Made by a program: the position numbers and the translations under genes. Below the pieces are notes generated by a model, which was not told the DNA's origin, ran no database searches, and worked only from the letters and a program-made list of their open reading frames with translations. 22,272 bases of DNA from CAZCYE01 sp964502775. GTDB taxonomy: Bacteria > Actinomycetota > Acidimicrobiia > IMCC26256 > PALSA-555. Location of the stretch: assembly GCA_964502775.1 (NCBI GenBank), contig CAZCYE010000021.1, positions 1 to 22,272 on the forward strand. The letters run 5' to 3'. This document shows, piece by piece, positions 1 through 8,727 of the stretch; position 1 is the stretch's first letter, and the number at the start of each line of letters is the position of its first letter.

Positions 1-1925
1 CCTCGGCGCGCCGCGATCGACTCCAGGAGCCACCCCGCGGGCCGCAGGGCTCGCCCGGCGCGGACATCGGCCCGGGGGAACGTGAGCACGCGTTCGGGCG
101 CGACGGCGAGGGCCGCGAGGTACGACGCCCGCTCGGCCCGCACACGCTCGGCGCGCCGGGCCAACGCCGGCCCGGCCACCTCGCGGACGGCATCGGAGAG
201 CACGGGATCGTCGCGGCCCGGGGGCGGGAACATGGTCTCGGCCGCACCCACCATGTACACGACGTCGTAGGCGGTGCCGGCGAGCGCACCCAGGGGGGCG
301 ACGAACACGCCGTCGCCCACGTGGCCGACATGGCCGACGGGCCGGTCGAGCTGATCCGCCAACGTGCGCGCGAACACCGCCGTGGTGGCCACGCCGCCCA
401 GCTCGCCCAGCCCCGCGAGCGCGTCCACCTCGTGCAGCACCGTCTCGTACGCGCTCACCTCCTCGGCCGGCCACCAGCTCGGCGCCGGCGTGCCCAGGTA
501 ACGCTCGAGCAGCGCTCGGGCCCAGCGGGCCAGGTGCTCCCAGGTGCTCGGCGACGGTGGCTCCACTGCCACGCCGAGCTCGGCGACGAAGGCCGCGAGT
601 CGCGCGCAGTCATCGAGGACGGTGTCGGTGCCGTCGTCCACGAACAGCGCACCGGCGCGATCGGCGTGCTGGGCGAGCCGCGCCCGTCGCTGTGCGGCGT
701 GGCGCCCGAGGCGGGACTCCCACTGGGGGAGGCCGTGCACCACGTTGGCCGCGCACGACAGCCGCTCCCAACGGGGCCCGGGCGCCACCTCACCGTCGCG
801 GTGCTCGAGCACCGGGGCGACGGCGAGGAGCGCGGCCACGGCGTCGCGACGGAAGTCGTGGGCGCGGATCGCGAGCAGGGCGAGCAGCGTGCGTCCGGCG
901 ACGGTCTCGGCGAGGCGGCGGGACGCGGGCCCGTAGACCGGGATGCCCGCGACCTCGAAGTGGTGGTGCAGCAGCCGGGCGTAGGGGTCGACGAGCCGGT
1001 ATCCGACCGCCATGCGGTGGAGGGGCGCGCCCGCCTCGACGCGGCCCACGATGTCGCGGACGACCCAGCGCGCCTCCTCGTGCGCGTCGGGGCAGCTCAC
1101 GGCGTGGTGGGCGAACGGGGGGTCGGCCGGATCGTCGCGCACGAGCGCAGGCCCGAGCACGGCTTCGAGGCGGGCCACGAGCGCACGGCGGGCGACATCG
1201 GCCCCGCGGTCGCCGCTGAGCGTGACCACCGCGCGCGCGCGTCCGTGCTCGGCGAGGGCGGCCGTCATCTCGAGCGCGCCCGGGCTGAGCTCGGTGGGCG
1301 CGAACAGCACCACGGTCCCGACGTCGGCGAGGGCCGCGGAGCCCGATCGCACCTGGCGCGCCGCGGCGTGCAGCTGCTCCTCGTCGTCGTAGAAGGGGGC
1401 GGTGAGCGCTCGGAAGTGGCGCCAGAGCGCGACCGCGTCGGCGGCGCGCGGGCCCGCGCGTTCGAGTCGCCCGAGCGCGGCCTCGGGCACGGTCGCCAGC
1501 TCGGCGAACGTCGCCGCCATGCTCCGCGCGGTGGTGGGGTGCGTGGCCACGTTGGCGAACGCGCCGGGCTCGGCTGCGAGCGCCGCGCGCACGGCACCTG
1601 CTCGTAGGGCGGATGTGAGCGGGCGGCGGTCCGGCTCGGCGAGGAACGGCGCGCCCAGCAGCTCGGCGATGCGGTTCAGGGAGCCGAACCGCACGTTGGC
1701 GAGCCCTCCCGCCCGGCGGCCGGCGGCGCGTCGCAAGCTCAGCCCGGCGTAGGTGCTGGGCACGGCGACCGAGAGGGTGGCGAGGGTGTCGCCGGCCCGG
1801 GCCGCGTCGAGCACATCCCACAGCGCCCCACGAGCGGCCGGACCATCGCCGCACACGATGAGGGCACCGGGAGCCCGCGGCGCCGAAGGGTGGGGGCGAG
1901 GAGCCGCTGCGTCCACCGGGGGCAC
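1..1925 (-). CDS. AddB-like / PD-(D/E)XK-family helicase-nuclease, N-terminal part (3' end outside window)
   Basis: An open minus-strand frame without a stop runs off the left edge, giving about 640 residues. The N-terminal part contains STYAGLSLRR and GLANVRFGSLNRIAELLGAP, the pattern of AddB/RecB-like helicase-nuclease proteins of actinobacteria. Further in come VYGPASRRLAETVAGRTLLA and, near the edge, YDVVYMVGAAETMFPP and a FPRADVRAGR segment, which resemble the late helicase-domain motifs of this family. The C-terminal PD-(D/E)XK nuclease domain would lie beyond the window and is not seen. The likely role is ATP-dependent processing of DNA double-strand ends with an AddA/UvrD-like partner. 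The start is uncertain: GTG at 1925 and GTG at 1916 are both in frame, and neither has a convincing ribosome site. The frame is very GC-rich and produces long false frames on the opposite strand. Confidence 0.8.
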   Translation of the reverse strand, partial: MPPVDAAAPRPHPSAPRAPGALIVCGDGPAARGALWDVLDAARAGDTLATLSVAVPSTYAGLSLRRAAGRRAGGLANVRFGSLNRIAELLGAPFLAEPDRRPLTSALRAGAVRAALAAEPGAFANVATHPTTARSMAATFAELATVPEAALGRLERAGPRAADAVALWRHFRALTAPFYDDEEQLHAAARQVRSGSAALADVGTVVLFAPTELSPGALEMTAALAEHGRARAVVTLSGDRGADVARRALVARLEAVLGPALVRDDPADPPFAHHAVSCPDAHEEARWVVRDIVGRVEAGAPLHRMAVGYRLVDPYARLLHHHFEVAGIPVYGPASRRLAETVAGRTLLALLAIRAHDFRRDAVAALLAVAPVLEHRDGEVAPGPRWERLSCAANVVHGLPQWESRLGRHAAQRRARLAQHADRAGALFVDDGTDTVLDDCARLAAFVAELGVAVEPPSPSTWEHLARWARALLERYLGTPAPSWWPAEEVSAYETVLHEVDALAGLGELGGVATTAVFARTLADQLDRPVGHVGHVGDGVFVAPLGALAGTAYDVVYMVGAAETMFPPPGRDDPVLSDAVREVAGPALARRAERVRAERASYLAALAVAPERVLTFPRADVRAGRALRPAGWLLESIAARR

Positions 1926-1969
1926 GGTCTCGGAGGCTAGCGACGGCCTGTGACATCCATCTTTTCCCT

Positions 1970-2014
1970 CCCATCGGCTTTCCTCCTATCGGCTTTTCTC
2001 CGGTCGGCTTCTCC
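1970..2014. repeat. three imperfect 15-bp tandem repeats
   Basis: Three adjacent 15-base units occupy 1970-1984, 1985-1999 and 2000-2014, each built around TCGGCTT followed by a pyrimidine run. They lie in the 284-base interval between the divergent helicase-nuclease and penicillin-binding protein genes. No function is evident. The rest of the interval holds no recognisable gene. Confidence 0.6.
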
Positions 2015-2209
2015 CGGTGGGCCCCTGGCTGACGTCCCCTCTGGGGAGGGCGCCCGATCAGGCCGGGGCCGCCTCGGGGGGTCGGGGCCCGCCGGATCGG
2101 GGTCGCGAAACTCCGGGCCGCCTCGCAGCGTTGGAATCCCGATGGCACTGCCCCCGCGCACCCCGGCGATCCCGATTCCCAGTGTGGTTGTGCCAATCTG
2201 GAGTGCTTC

Positions 2210-4246
2210 ATGAGGCTCATGAAGGCCGCGCGCGGCCTGATCGCAACGGTGGTGACCGGGGGTGTGGCCATCGGGCTCTGCCTGGCCGCCATCATCCCGG
2301 GCGCGGGCGTGATCACGTCGGCGTACGACGCGCCGGTCAACGTCGACGCCCGGCTGCGAAACCTCTTGCAGCGCTCCACGATCTACGCCAGTGACGGGAC
2401 GACCGTGATCGGGGTCCTCGGCACCGAGAACCGCGAGGACGTGAGCCTCGACGAGGTTCCCGAGGTCATCCAGGACGCGGTGGTCGCGGTGGAGGACCAG
2501 ACGTTCTGGGAGAACAGCGGCGTGGACCTCAACGCGATGATCCGGGCGCTACTCACGAACCTCACATCGGGCGAGATCGAGCAGGGCGGATCCACGATCA
2601 CCCAGCAGCTCGTGAAGAATCGCGTCCTCAGCGACAAGCGTGACGTGCGCCGCAAGTTCCGGGAGCTGATCCTCGCCCGGCAGCTCAATGGCCAGTACTC
2701 CAAGCGCGAGATCCTCGAGCAGTACCTCAACACCGTCTACTTCGGACAGGGCTCCTACGGCATCAAGAGCGCGGTGGAGCGCTTCTTCGACAAGCCGCTC
2801 AGCGAGGTGACCGCGGCCGAGGCCGCGCTGCTGGCCGGGGTGATCGCGAACCCCGAGGGCGACAACCCGTTCACCAACCCCCAGCGGGCGCAGGAGCGCC
2901 GCTCGGATGCACTGAATCGGATGGTCGACCAGCACTACATCACCCAGGCCGAGGCGAACGCGGCCGAGGATGAGCCGCTGCCCACGGTGCTGCCCCCCGC
3001 CGAGCTGCGTCCCACCAACGCATGGGTCGAGGAGATCCAGGATCGCATCGTTGCGGACCCCGGCGACGTGTTCGGGGTGCTCGGTGACACGCCCGCCGAG
3101 CGCGAGGAGCGGCTGCTCACCGGCGGGCTCAAGATCTATTCGGGCCTGGATTTCAAGATCCAGGCCGCCGCCGACGCGGCCGCCAGCTCCGGGGTGCCGG
3201 CGAGCATGCGCAACCGTGGGTTCACGATGTCGATCCTGGCCATGGATCCGCGTACCGGTGTGGTCAAGGCCATGGTGCCGGGCACCGATTTCGCCACGAG
3301 CCAGTACAACATCGCGACCAGCTACCCGGGGCGCCAGGGCGGCTCGTCGTGGAAGGCGCTCACGCTCACCGCGGCGATCGACGCCGGCTTCTCGCCCAAC
3401 GACCTGGTCAACGGCACCACCCCGTGCGACTTCGGGACTCGCTACGGGCGGACCATCAACTACGAGAGCAGCCCCGCCGGGGTGCTCACGCTGCGGGCCG
3501 CGACCGCCGCATCGGTGAACTGTGCCTTCGCGCGCATCGAGCTCGCCACGGGCTTCGAGAAGGTGATCGACACCGCGCACAAGTTGGGGATCACCCAGGA
3601 TCTGCTGCCGGTGCTCACCCTCACGCTGGGCGTCATCGAGGGCACCGCCCTCGAGATGGCGAACGTGGCGGCCACGCTCGCCAATGACGGTATGCACCGC
3701 ACCCCGCTGTTCGTGAGCCGGATCGAGAACGCCGACGGCGATGTGGTATTCGCCGCCGAGGACGTGGAGGGTGAGCGGGCCGTGAGCGCGGAGACCGCGG
3801 CGTGCACCACCAACCTGCTCCAGGGCGTGGTGAACGGCGGGACCGGGGGGCGAGCCCGGCTCTCGGGGCGTCAGGTGGCGGGCAAGACCGGGACCAGCGA
3901 CCAGAACGCCGACGCCAACTTTATGGGCTACACGCCCCAGCTCGCGGCCCACATCTGGTACGGCAACATCGCCGGCCGGGTGCCCGGGGCCGGTGCCGGC
4001 GGCGGCATACCCGCGGCCACGTTCAAGCGGTTCTTCGATGCCGCGCTGGCGGGCGAGCCGGCGCTGCCGTTCCCACCGCCGGGGCCGGCCTGCGGGCGCC
4101 CCGGCGCCTTCATCACCGAGTTCGGGCGCAGCGCCACGCCCGGCGTGGGCTTCCCGACCACCACCCTGCCCGGCCCGCCGCCCACGGTGATCATCAACAC
4201 CACCACCACGACCACGACGACGACGACCCTCCCAGTGCCCCCGTAG
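2210..4246 (+). CDS. bifunctional class A penicillin-binding protein (glycosyltransferase GT51 + transpeptidase)
   Basis: Peptidoglycan synthase of 678 residues acting on the outer face of the membrane: it polymerises lipid II and cross-links stem peptides. One membrane anchor spans about residues 10-38. The GT51 domain (about 60-235) shows VEDQTFW with the catalytic Glu at 95, GGSTITQQLVKN (126-137), RKFRELILARQL (148-159) and AEAALLAG (203-210). The transpeptidase domain shows the SxxK motif S379-SW-K382, SVN (435-437) and KTGT (559-562), so both activities look intact. The C-terminus is a Pro/Thr-rich tail ending in ten consecutive threonines and LPVPP, a type of tail I associate with actinobacterial PBPs. 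The ATG at 2210 has GGAG six bases upstream; a second ATG at codon 4 is possible. The next gene follows after 75 bases. Confidence 0.95.
   Translation: MRLMKAARGLIATVVTGGVAIGLCLAAIIPGAGVITSAYDAPVNVDARLRNLLQRSTIYASDGTTVIGVLGTENREDVSLDEVPEVIQDAVVAVEDQTFWENSGVDLNAMIRALLTNLTSGEIEQGGSTITQQLVKNRVLSDKRDVRRKFRELILARQLNGQYSKREILEQYLNTVYFGQGSYGIKSAVERFFDKPLSEVTAAEAALLAGVIANPEGDNPFTNPQRAQERRSDALNRMVDQHYITQAEANAAEDEPLPTVLPPAELRPTNAWVEEIQDRIVADPGDVFGVLGDTPAEREERLLTGGLKIYSGLDFKIQAAADAAASSGVPASMRNRGFTMSILAMDPRTGVVKAMVPGTDFATSQYNIATSYPGRQGGSSWKALTLTAAIDAGFSPNDLVNGTTPCDFGTRYGRTINYESSPAGVLTLRAATAASVNCAFARIELATGFEKVIDTAHKLGITQDLLPVLTLTLGVIEGTALEMANVAATLANDGMHRTPLFVSRIENADGDVVFAAEDVEGERAVSAETAACTTNLLQGVVNGGTGGRARLSGRQVAGKTGTSDQNADANFMGYTPQLAAHIWYGNIAGRVPGAGAGGGIPAATFKRFFDAALAGEPALPFPPPGPACGRPGAFITEFGRSATPGVGFPTTTLPGPPPTVIINTTTTTTTTTTLPVPP
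4199..4228 (+). repeat. ACC/ACG triplet run encoding ten threonines
   Basis: Ten consecutive Thr codons (ACC or ACG only) lie close to the 3' end of the penicillin-binding protein gene. The run may vary in length by slippage. It encodes a low-complexity extracellular tail. Confidence 0.75.
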
Positions 4247-4321
4247 CGCGGGGAGGGCTCCATCGCGGTCACCGTCACGGCCGGCGGCGCCATCACGAGG
4301 CGCGCCTGAGAGACTGGGCCC

Positions 4322-5035
4322 GTGGCCGATCTCGAAGCGCTGCTCGTGCTCCAGGAGCACGATGTGAGGCTCGACCAGCTCCGCCACCGGCGCGCCACGC
4401 TGGCCGAACGTGAGCAGCTCGCCGCCCTCGACGAGCGTCTCGACGAGGTGGCGGCGCGCGCGGAGATCACCCGCACCGCGCGCGACGAGGTGGGGGCCGA
4501 GGAGTCGCGCCACGAGGACGAGGTGGCGGCGCTCGGAGGGCGCGCCACGCTGGCCGAGCGCACGCTGTACTCGGGCGAGGTGGCGTCGCCGCGTGAGCTC
4601 CAGGGCCTCCAGGCCGATGTCGACCAGCTTCGTCGCCGCGCGCGGGAAGCCGAGGAGCGCCAACTGGGTGCGATGGAGCGCCGCGAGCCCCTCGATGCCG
4701 AGCTGGCCGGGCTCGACGCCGAGCGCGCGGGGCTGATGGCCGAACGCGACGCCGTGGGCACGGTGCTGGCGTCGGCCGAGCGTGAGATCGACGCGTTGAT
4801 CGCGGCGGAGGCGGCGGCGCGGGACGCGTGCGCAGCCACGCTCGCGCCCACCCTCGTGGCCGAGTACGAGCGTTGCCGGGTCAAGGCCAACGGCGTGGGT
4901 GTGGCCCGCCTCGCGGGCAACACGTGCCAGGGCTGTCACCTCACGATCCCGGCCACGGAGGTGGACCGGATCCGCAAGGCAGGCGGCGAATCGATCGCGT
5001 ACTGCGACAACTGTGGGTGCATCCTTGTGCCCTGA
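4322..5035 (+). CDS. C4-type zinc-ribbon coiled-coil protein (DUF164 family, CdsZ/Rv2229c-like)
   Basis: Protein of 237 residues. About residues 1-170 are a long alpha-helical, Glu/Arg/Ala-rich region predicted to form an antiparallel coiled coil. The C-terminus is a zinc ribbon with NTCQGCHL (Cys202, Cys205) and YCDNCGCIL (Cys228, Cys231). This is the architecture of the DUF164/zf-RING_7 family, which includes Helicobacter HP0958 and M. tuberculosis Rv2229c. The molecular role in actinobacteria is not well settled; regulatory or RNA-linked functions have been proposed for relatives. The GTG start at 4322 puts MADLEALLVLQEHD at the N-terminus, which fits the family. The next gene, an RNase HI, follows directly, matching the mycobacterial Rv2229c-Rv2228c order. 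The Nif3-like gene found beside this pair in mycobacteria is not here. Confidence 0.88.
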   Translation: MADLEALLVLQEHDVRLDQLRHRRATLAEREQLAALDERLDEVAARAEITRTARDEVGAEESRHEDEVAALGGRATLAERTLYSGEVASPRELQGLQADVDQLRRRAREAEERQLGAMERREPLDAELAGLDAERAGLMAERDAVGTVLASAEREIDALIAAEAAARDACAATLAPTLVAEYERCRVKANGVGVARLAGNTCQGCHLTIPATEVDRIRKAGGESIAYCDNCGCILVP

Positions 5036-5087
5036 GCCGTCCCCTGAGTCGGCTCGAGGGCCGTCGCCCGAGCCGCCCCGCGAGCGC

Positions 5088-5498
5088 GTGCTCATCTACT
5101 GCGACGGTGGCGCCCGCGGCAATCCGGGGCCGGCCGCGATCGGTGCCCTCGTGCTCGACCCCGCCACCGATCCACCCACGCGGCTCGCCACGGTCAGCGA
5201 GCGCATCGGTGTGGCCACGAGCAACGTCGCCGAGTACCGCGCCCTCATCGCCGGGCTGGAGGCCGCCGAGGCGTTCCCCGCTTCGGCGGTGCACGTCTGC
5301 GCCGACTCGCTGCTCGTGGTGCGCCAGCTCCAGGGCGTGTGGCGGGTCAAGCAGCCGCACCTGCGGCCGTTGCACGCCCGGGCGCGTGCGCTGCTCGATT
5401 CCTACGCGGAGGTAGAACTCGAGCACGTGCCCCGCGAGGCGAACACCGACGCCGACGCGCTCGTGAACGCCGCGCTCGACCTCCCTCCGGGGGCGTGA
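5088..5498 (+). CDS. ribonuclease HI family protein
   Basis: Cleaves the RNA strand of RNA-DNA hybrids in the cytoplasm. With the GTG at 5088 the protein has 136 residues and begins MLIYCDGGARGNPGP, the classic RNase HI first strand. All four carboxylates are present: Asp6 (CDGG), Glu49 (VAEYRAL), Asp73 (CADSLLV) and Asp121 or 123 (NTDADALVN). It corresponds to the N-terminal RNase H domain of M. tuberculosis Rv2228c but lacks that protein's C-terminal phosphatase domain. An in-frame TTG at 5025 would overlap the end of the zinc-ribbon gene and add a Pro/Glu/Ser-rich leader of 21 residues. I chose 5088 because it matches the usual N-terminus. The stop lies one base before the start of the next gene, so the genes are probably co-transcribed. 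Confidence 0.9.
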   Translation: MLIYCDGGARGNPGPAAIGALVLDPATDPPTRLATVSERIGVATSNVAEYRALIAGLEAAEAFPASAVHVCADSLLVVRQLQGVWRVKQPHLRPLHARARALLDSYAEVELEHVPREANTDADALVNAALDLPPGA

Positions 5499-5499
5499 C

Positions 5500-5982
5500 G
5501 TGCTGGCGTGGTACGTGGGCGTCTCCACGCTGATCGTGGCCAACGTCTTTCGCAGCTCGGGGATCGACTACCGGCTCGTGGCCGGCGGGGCGATGGTGCC
5601 GCTCCTGGTGGACCTGCCCGTGGGACACCGGTGGCTCGGGCATGCGCTGCTGTTGCCGATCGTGGGCTTCGCCGCGGTGATGCTGGCCACGATCGGCCGG
5701 TCGCGTCTGGTGCGCCGACGCTGGCTGTGCCTGCCCATCGGGGTGTTCATGGGGCTCGTGCTCTCGGGTGCCTTCACCCAGGACCAGGTGTTCCTCTGGC
5801 CGTTCTCGGGCCCGTCGTTCGGCCACGAGTCACTGCTACCGGAGTGGTGGGTGGTCGGGCTCGAGGAGCTGGCCGGGCTGATCGCGTGCTGGTGGGTGGT
5901 GGGCCAGTTCGACCTCTACCTGCCCGGTCCCCGCGCCGACCTCTGGCGGACCGGTCGGCTCCGGGAGACGGCGGTCTCCTAG
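5500..5982 (+). CDS. small integral membrane protein, possibly a distant DUF457/YdjM-type metal-dependent hydrolase
   Basis: Protein of 160 residues with about four hydrophobic segments (about 26-40, 46-65, 76-92, 115-136). The GTG start at 5500 follows the RNase HI stop by one base, so it is likely in the same operon. The segment LLVDLPVGHRWLGHALLLP (Asp38, His43, His47), followed later by GLVLSGAFTQDQVFLWPF (84-101), has the spacing and flavour of the YdjM/DUF457 inner-membrane hydrolase family, where Asp/His residues and a final LLWPF are conserved. I regard this as a suggestion only. The 3' end overlaps the convergent bioB frame by 147 bases. A hairpin (5964-5979) sits just before the stop codon. 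Confidence 0.7.
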   Translation: MLAWYVGVSTLIVANVFRSSGIDYRLVAGGAMVPLLVDLPVGHRWLGHALLLPIVGFAAVMLATIGRSRLVRRRWLCLPIGVFMGLVLSGAFTQDQVFLWPFSGPSFGHESLLPEWWVVGLEELAGLIACWWVVGQFDLYLPGPRADLWRTGRLRETAVS

Positions 5983-7086
5983 CCGCGCTTGGCCTGCACC
6001 GGGATGGGTGGCCGACGGGGGGATGGCGCGGTCGGAAGCGGAGCGCGCCGGGCGGGCGTGGGCGCCCTGGCCGTCGACCACGAACCGGCCCTCACCGGGC
6101 CCGTCCGCCACCGGCATGCCGAGTGCGGCGAGCAGCGCGAGATCCTCCTCGGCTTCGCGCCCCGTGGTGGTGAGGTAATTGCCCACGATGAGCGCGTTGG
6201 CCCCGGCGAGCAGCCCCATGGCCTGGAGCTCGCCGAGCACGCGCTCGCGCCCGCCGGCGAGGCGCAGCCAGGTGGTGGGCAGCACCAGCCGGAAGAGCGC
6301 GATCGCCTGGATCGCCTCCCGGGGCGACATCGTGGTCGCCTCGCCGAGCGGCGTGCCGGGGCGCGGGTCGAGCAGGTTGACGGGTACCTCGCACGGTTCG
6401 AGCTCGGCGAGCTCGAAGGCGAAGTCGATGCGCTGGTCGAGCGTCTCGCCCATGCCGAGGATCCCTCCGCAGCACAGCTCCATCCCCGCGTCACGTGCGA
6501 GGCGAGCAGTGGCCACCCGGTCGTCGTAGGAGTGGGTGGTGCAGATCGTGGGGAACAGCTCACGACACGTCTCGAGGTTGTGGTTGTAGCGGCGTACGCC
6601 GGCCTCGGCGAGGCGCCGGGCCTGGTCGTCGCCGAGCAGGCCCAGTGAGCACGCCACCTCGAGACCGGTCTCGCGCTGCACCGCGTCGACCGCGTCGATC
6701 ACTCGGCTCAACAGCCGTTCGTCGGGGCCGCGCACGGCGACGACGATGCAGAACTGGGTGGCGCCCGCGTCACGGGTGGCACGGGCCGCGCCGAGCACCT
6801 CGTCGAGATCGAGGAACGGGTACACGTCGACGTCGGTGTGGTGGCGCGCCGACTGCGAGCAGAAGGCGCAGTCCTCGGGGCAGGCGCCGGACTTGGCGTT
6901 GATGAGGCTCTCGAGCTCCACCGCCGGACCGCAGCGCTCGAGGCGCACCCGATGGGCCAGCGCCACGAGGTCGGGGAGCTCCACCAGCGGCCGGGCCGCG
7001 ACCGCCCCGACCTCGGCCCGGGTGAGCGCGCGCTGCTCGTGGAGGAGGGCGTGCTCGGCGGCGAGCAGGACGTCGGCCGGGGGCAC
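5836..7086 (-). CDS. bioB: biotin synthase
   Basis: Radical SAM enzyme that inserts sulfur into dethiobiotin, the last step of biotin synthesis. The 416-residue frame shows LINAKSGACPEDCAFCSQSA with the SAM-cluster cysteines 69, 73 and 76, followed by YNHNLET (167-173). Further conserved residues are Cys113, Cys146, Cys206 and Arg280 (in LAGGRE), corresponding to the auxiliary [2Fe-2S] cluster ligands. Family similarity ends near ALGMPV (about residue 326). The remaining 90 or so residues are Pro/Arg/Ala-rich, resemble nothing I recognise, and overlap the convergent membrane-protein gene. The GTG at 7086 is chosen because conserved sequence begins just after it and rnpB lies divergently upstream; no strong ribosome site is visible. 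No other biotin gene lies in the window. Confidence 0.93.
   Translation of the reverse strand: MPPADVLLAAEHALLHEQRALTRAEVGAVAARPLVELPDLVALAHRVRLERCGPAVELESLINAKSGACPEDCAFCSQSARHHTDVDVYPFLDLDEVLGAARATRDAGATQFCIVVAVRGPDERLLSRVIDAVDAVQRETGLEVACSLGLLGDDQARRLAEAGVRRYNHNLETCRELFPTICTTHSYDDRVATARLARDAGMELCCGGILGMGETLDQRIDFAFELAELEPCEVPVNLLDPRPGTPLGEATTMSPREAIQAIALFRLVLPTTWLRLAGGRERVLGELQAMGLLAGANALIVGNYLTTTGREAEEDLALLAALGMPVADGPGEGRFVVDGQGAHARPARSASDRAIPPSATHPGAGQARLGDRRLPEPTGPPEVGAGTGQVEVELAHHPPARDQPGQLLEPDHPPLR
5964..5979. terminator. short GC hairpin at the end of the membrane-protein gene
   Basis: GGAGAC and GTCTCC form a perfect 6-bp stem around the loop GGCG immediately before the TAG stop of the plus-strand gene. 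There is no following T-run, so termination activity is doubtful. Confidence 0.25.
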
Positions 7087-7193
7087 GGCGGTCAGCGTAG
7101 AGGCCCGGGCCGGCAGTTCCCCGGTGTGGCGAGGGTCAGGTGCACGACCGCTGGAGCCGAGGATTGGCGCTCGCTCGGATGCCGTGGCGGCGC

Positions 7194-7199
7194 GACAAT
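7194..7199 (+). promoter_or_regulatory. possible -10 element of rnpB
   Basis: GACAAT lies about ten bases before the inferred 5' end of the RNase P RNA, in the 122-base interval divergent to bioB. No good -35 element at normal spacing is visible, so this rests mainly on position. Confidence 0.25.
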
Positions 7200-7208
7200 G
7201 GCGGTGGT

Positions 7209-7612
<404 letters not shown>

Positions 7613-7780
7613 CCACTTCCTTACAGCACAAGGGCTTTCAGCCGATGAGATGCGCTCTAGTCCGCGAGGAGTCCGCGAGATTCTCGGCCGAGCCCACGAA
7701 AGCGTCGTGCACGTTGACCGCTGTCGCGAGGCTCAATAGCGTGTGGTCACAACGCACATGGCACACGAGAGGGTAAGACG

Positions 7781-8224
7781 ATGTCCGTGATGCCGACCAA
7801 GCCGGGTGCGCGTCTCGAACGGTTCCTCGGACAGTGGACGAGCGCCGCGCGCAAGGCCGAAGTGATCGGTTTAGCCGACGAGTTCGTGGGAATGGCCCTG
7901 CTCGCGAAGAGGCAGCCCTACTTTGGGCTGACGTCGCTGTTCCAGCGCTACTCCACCGTGCTCGTGACACAGCGCGAGATCATCGTCACCCCATGGGTGG
8001 CGAACATGGGTCCTTTCCAGAGCAGCCTGAGTAATGCGCTGCGATTGCACCGACCGCAGAGCCTGTCACTGTCAGAACCACCGAAGCGGACGCACTTGCT
8101 CGGCAACAAGGTTTCCCTGCCGCAGAGCATGGTCGAGTTCCTCGGTCAGGGCACTGCGCACGTTCAGTACGGTCTCGTGGCGGAGAGGGGATTCGAGATC
8201 GCTGGGACGGCACCGCGAGGATGA
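7781..8224 (+). CDS. hypothetical protein, 147 aa, in rnpB-linked element
   Basis: I do not recognise this protein. The ATG at 7781 is preceded by GAGAGGG about 7 bases upstream. The middle part, TVLVTQREIIVTPWV, has the hydrophobic beta-strand pattern typical of small bacterial PH-like domains, followed by basic and Ser/Leu-rich stretches. There is no signal peptide, membrane segment or Cys/His cluster. The stop overlaps an ATG at 8221 that could start a longer version of the next gene, so the two are probably co-transcribed. It lies inside the interval flanked by rnpB-derived repeats and is likely part of the acquired element. Confidence 0.65.
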   Translation: MSVMPTKPGARLERFLGQWTSAARKAEVIGLADEFVGMALLAKRQPYFGLTSLFQRYSTVLVTQREIIVTPWVANMGPFQSSLSNALRLHRPQSLSLSEPPKRTHLLGNKVSLPQSMVEFLGQGTAHVQYGLVAERGFEIAGTAPRG

Positions 8225-8304
8225 GCGCGACGCCCGCGTGCAAGCCGCAAAACCTTGACGGCGCGCGGCGAAGTCTTTGTGCAGAACGACGTGAAAGGGG
8301 AGCC

Positions 8305-8610
8305 ATGGCGGATGGTGCTTTCACCAAGCTTGTGAAGAAGGTTGGCGATGCTTACGAAGGCTGGTTCGGGCGACGGTTGGACAAGAAGCCGGTTGGGGCC
8401 AGGAAGGACCTTCAGGTCGTACTCGGACACGAGCACTTTCTCTTCACCGACTTCGAGCGGCTGTACCGCGAGCATGGCTGGCAGCTGGTCAAGGTAACGA
8501 AGATCACAAAGAACGGTCAGCCTGTCGGAGAGGCCCGGACGTTCGAAAAGAGGCCTGACCGGACCGTCCTGATCGGGGATCGGCAGGCGCGCGGGCGGCC
8601 ACGCTGCTGA
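8305..8610 (+). CDS. hypothetical small basic protein, 101 aa, in rnpB-linked element
   Basis: Unrecognised, Lys/Arg-rich protein beginning MADGAFTKLVKKVGDAYEGW and containing LGHEHFLFTDFERLYREHGW. The ATG at 8305 has a strong ribosome site (AAAGGGGAG, 3 bases upstream). An in-frame ATG at 8221 overlaps the stop of the preceding gene and would add 28 residues. I prefer 8305 because of the ribosome site. The charged, presumably soluble composition could suit a nucleic-acid-binding role, but no motif supports that. Confidence 0.6.
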   Translation: MADGAFTKLVKKVGDAYEGWFGRRLDKKPVGARKDLQVVLGHEHFLFTDFERLYREHGWQLVKVTKITKNGQPVGEARTFEKRPDRTVLIGDRQARGRPRC

Positions 8611-8727
8611 GCGCCTTCGCCGTACTGCCCGGGAGCGCCACCACCCGCGCGAGAACGCGCTCTTGCCTGAACCACCTGGCGCTGTTGGAATTGGGTTGGA
8701 AGAACGGCCTTTGACCTTGGGGGTGCG

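Noticed and set aside
321..1607. Long plus-strand open frame of 428 codons
   Set aside because: Its product is His/Arg/Gly-rich without family features, and it is antisense to the clear AddB-like protein on the minus strand. Such antisense frames are common in very GC-rich genes.
790..2379. Minus-strand open frame of 529 codons reaching into the penicillin-binding protein gene
   Set aside because: It is frame-shifted relative to the AddB-like gene, its product is Arg/Pro-rich, and it crosses the start of a well-supported gene on the other strand.
2549..5095. Minus-strand open frame of 848 codons
   Set aside because: It lies antisense to the penicillin-binding protein and zinc-ribbon genes, both with clear catalytic or metal-binding motifs; the antisense product has no recognisable domain.
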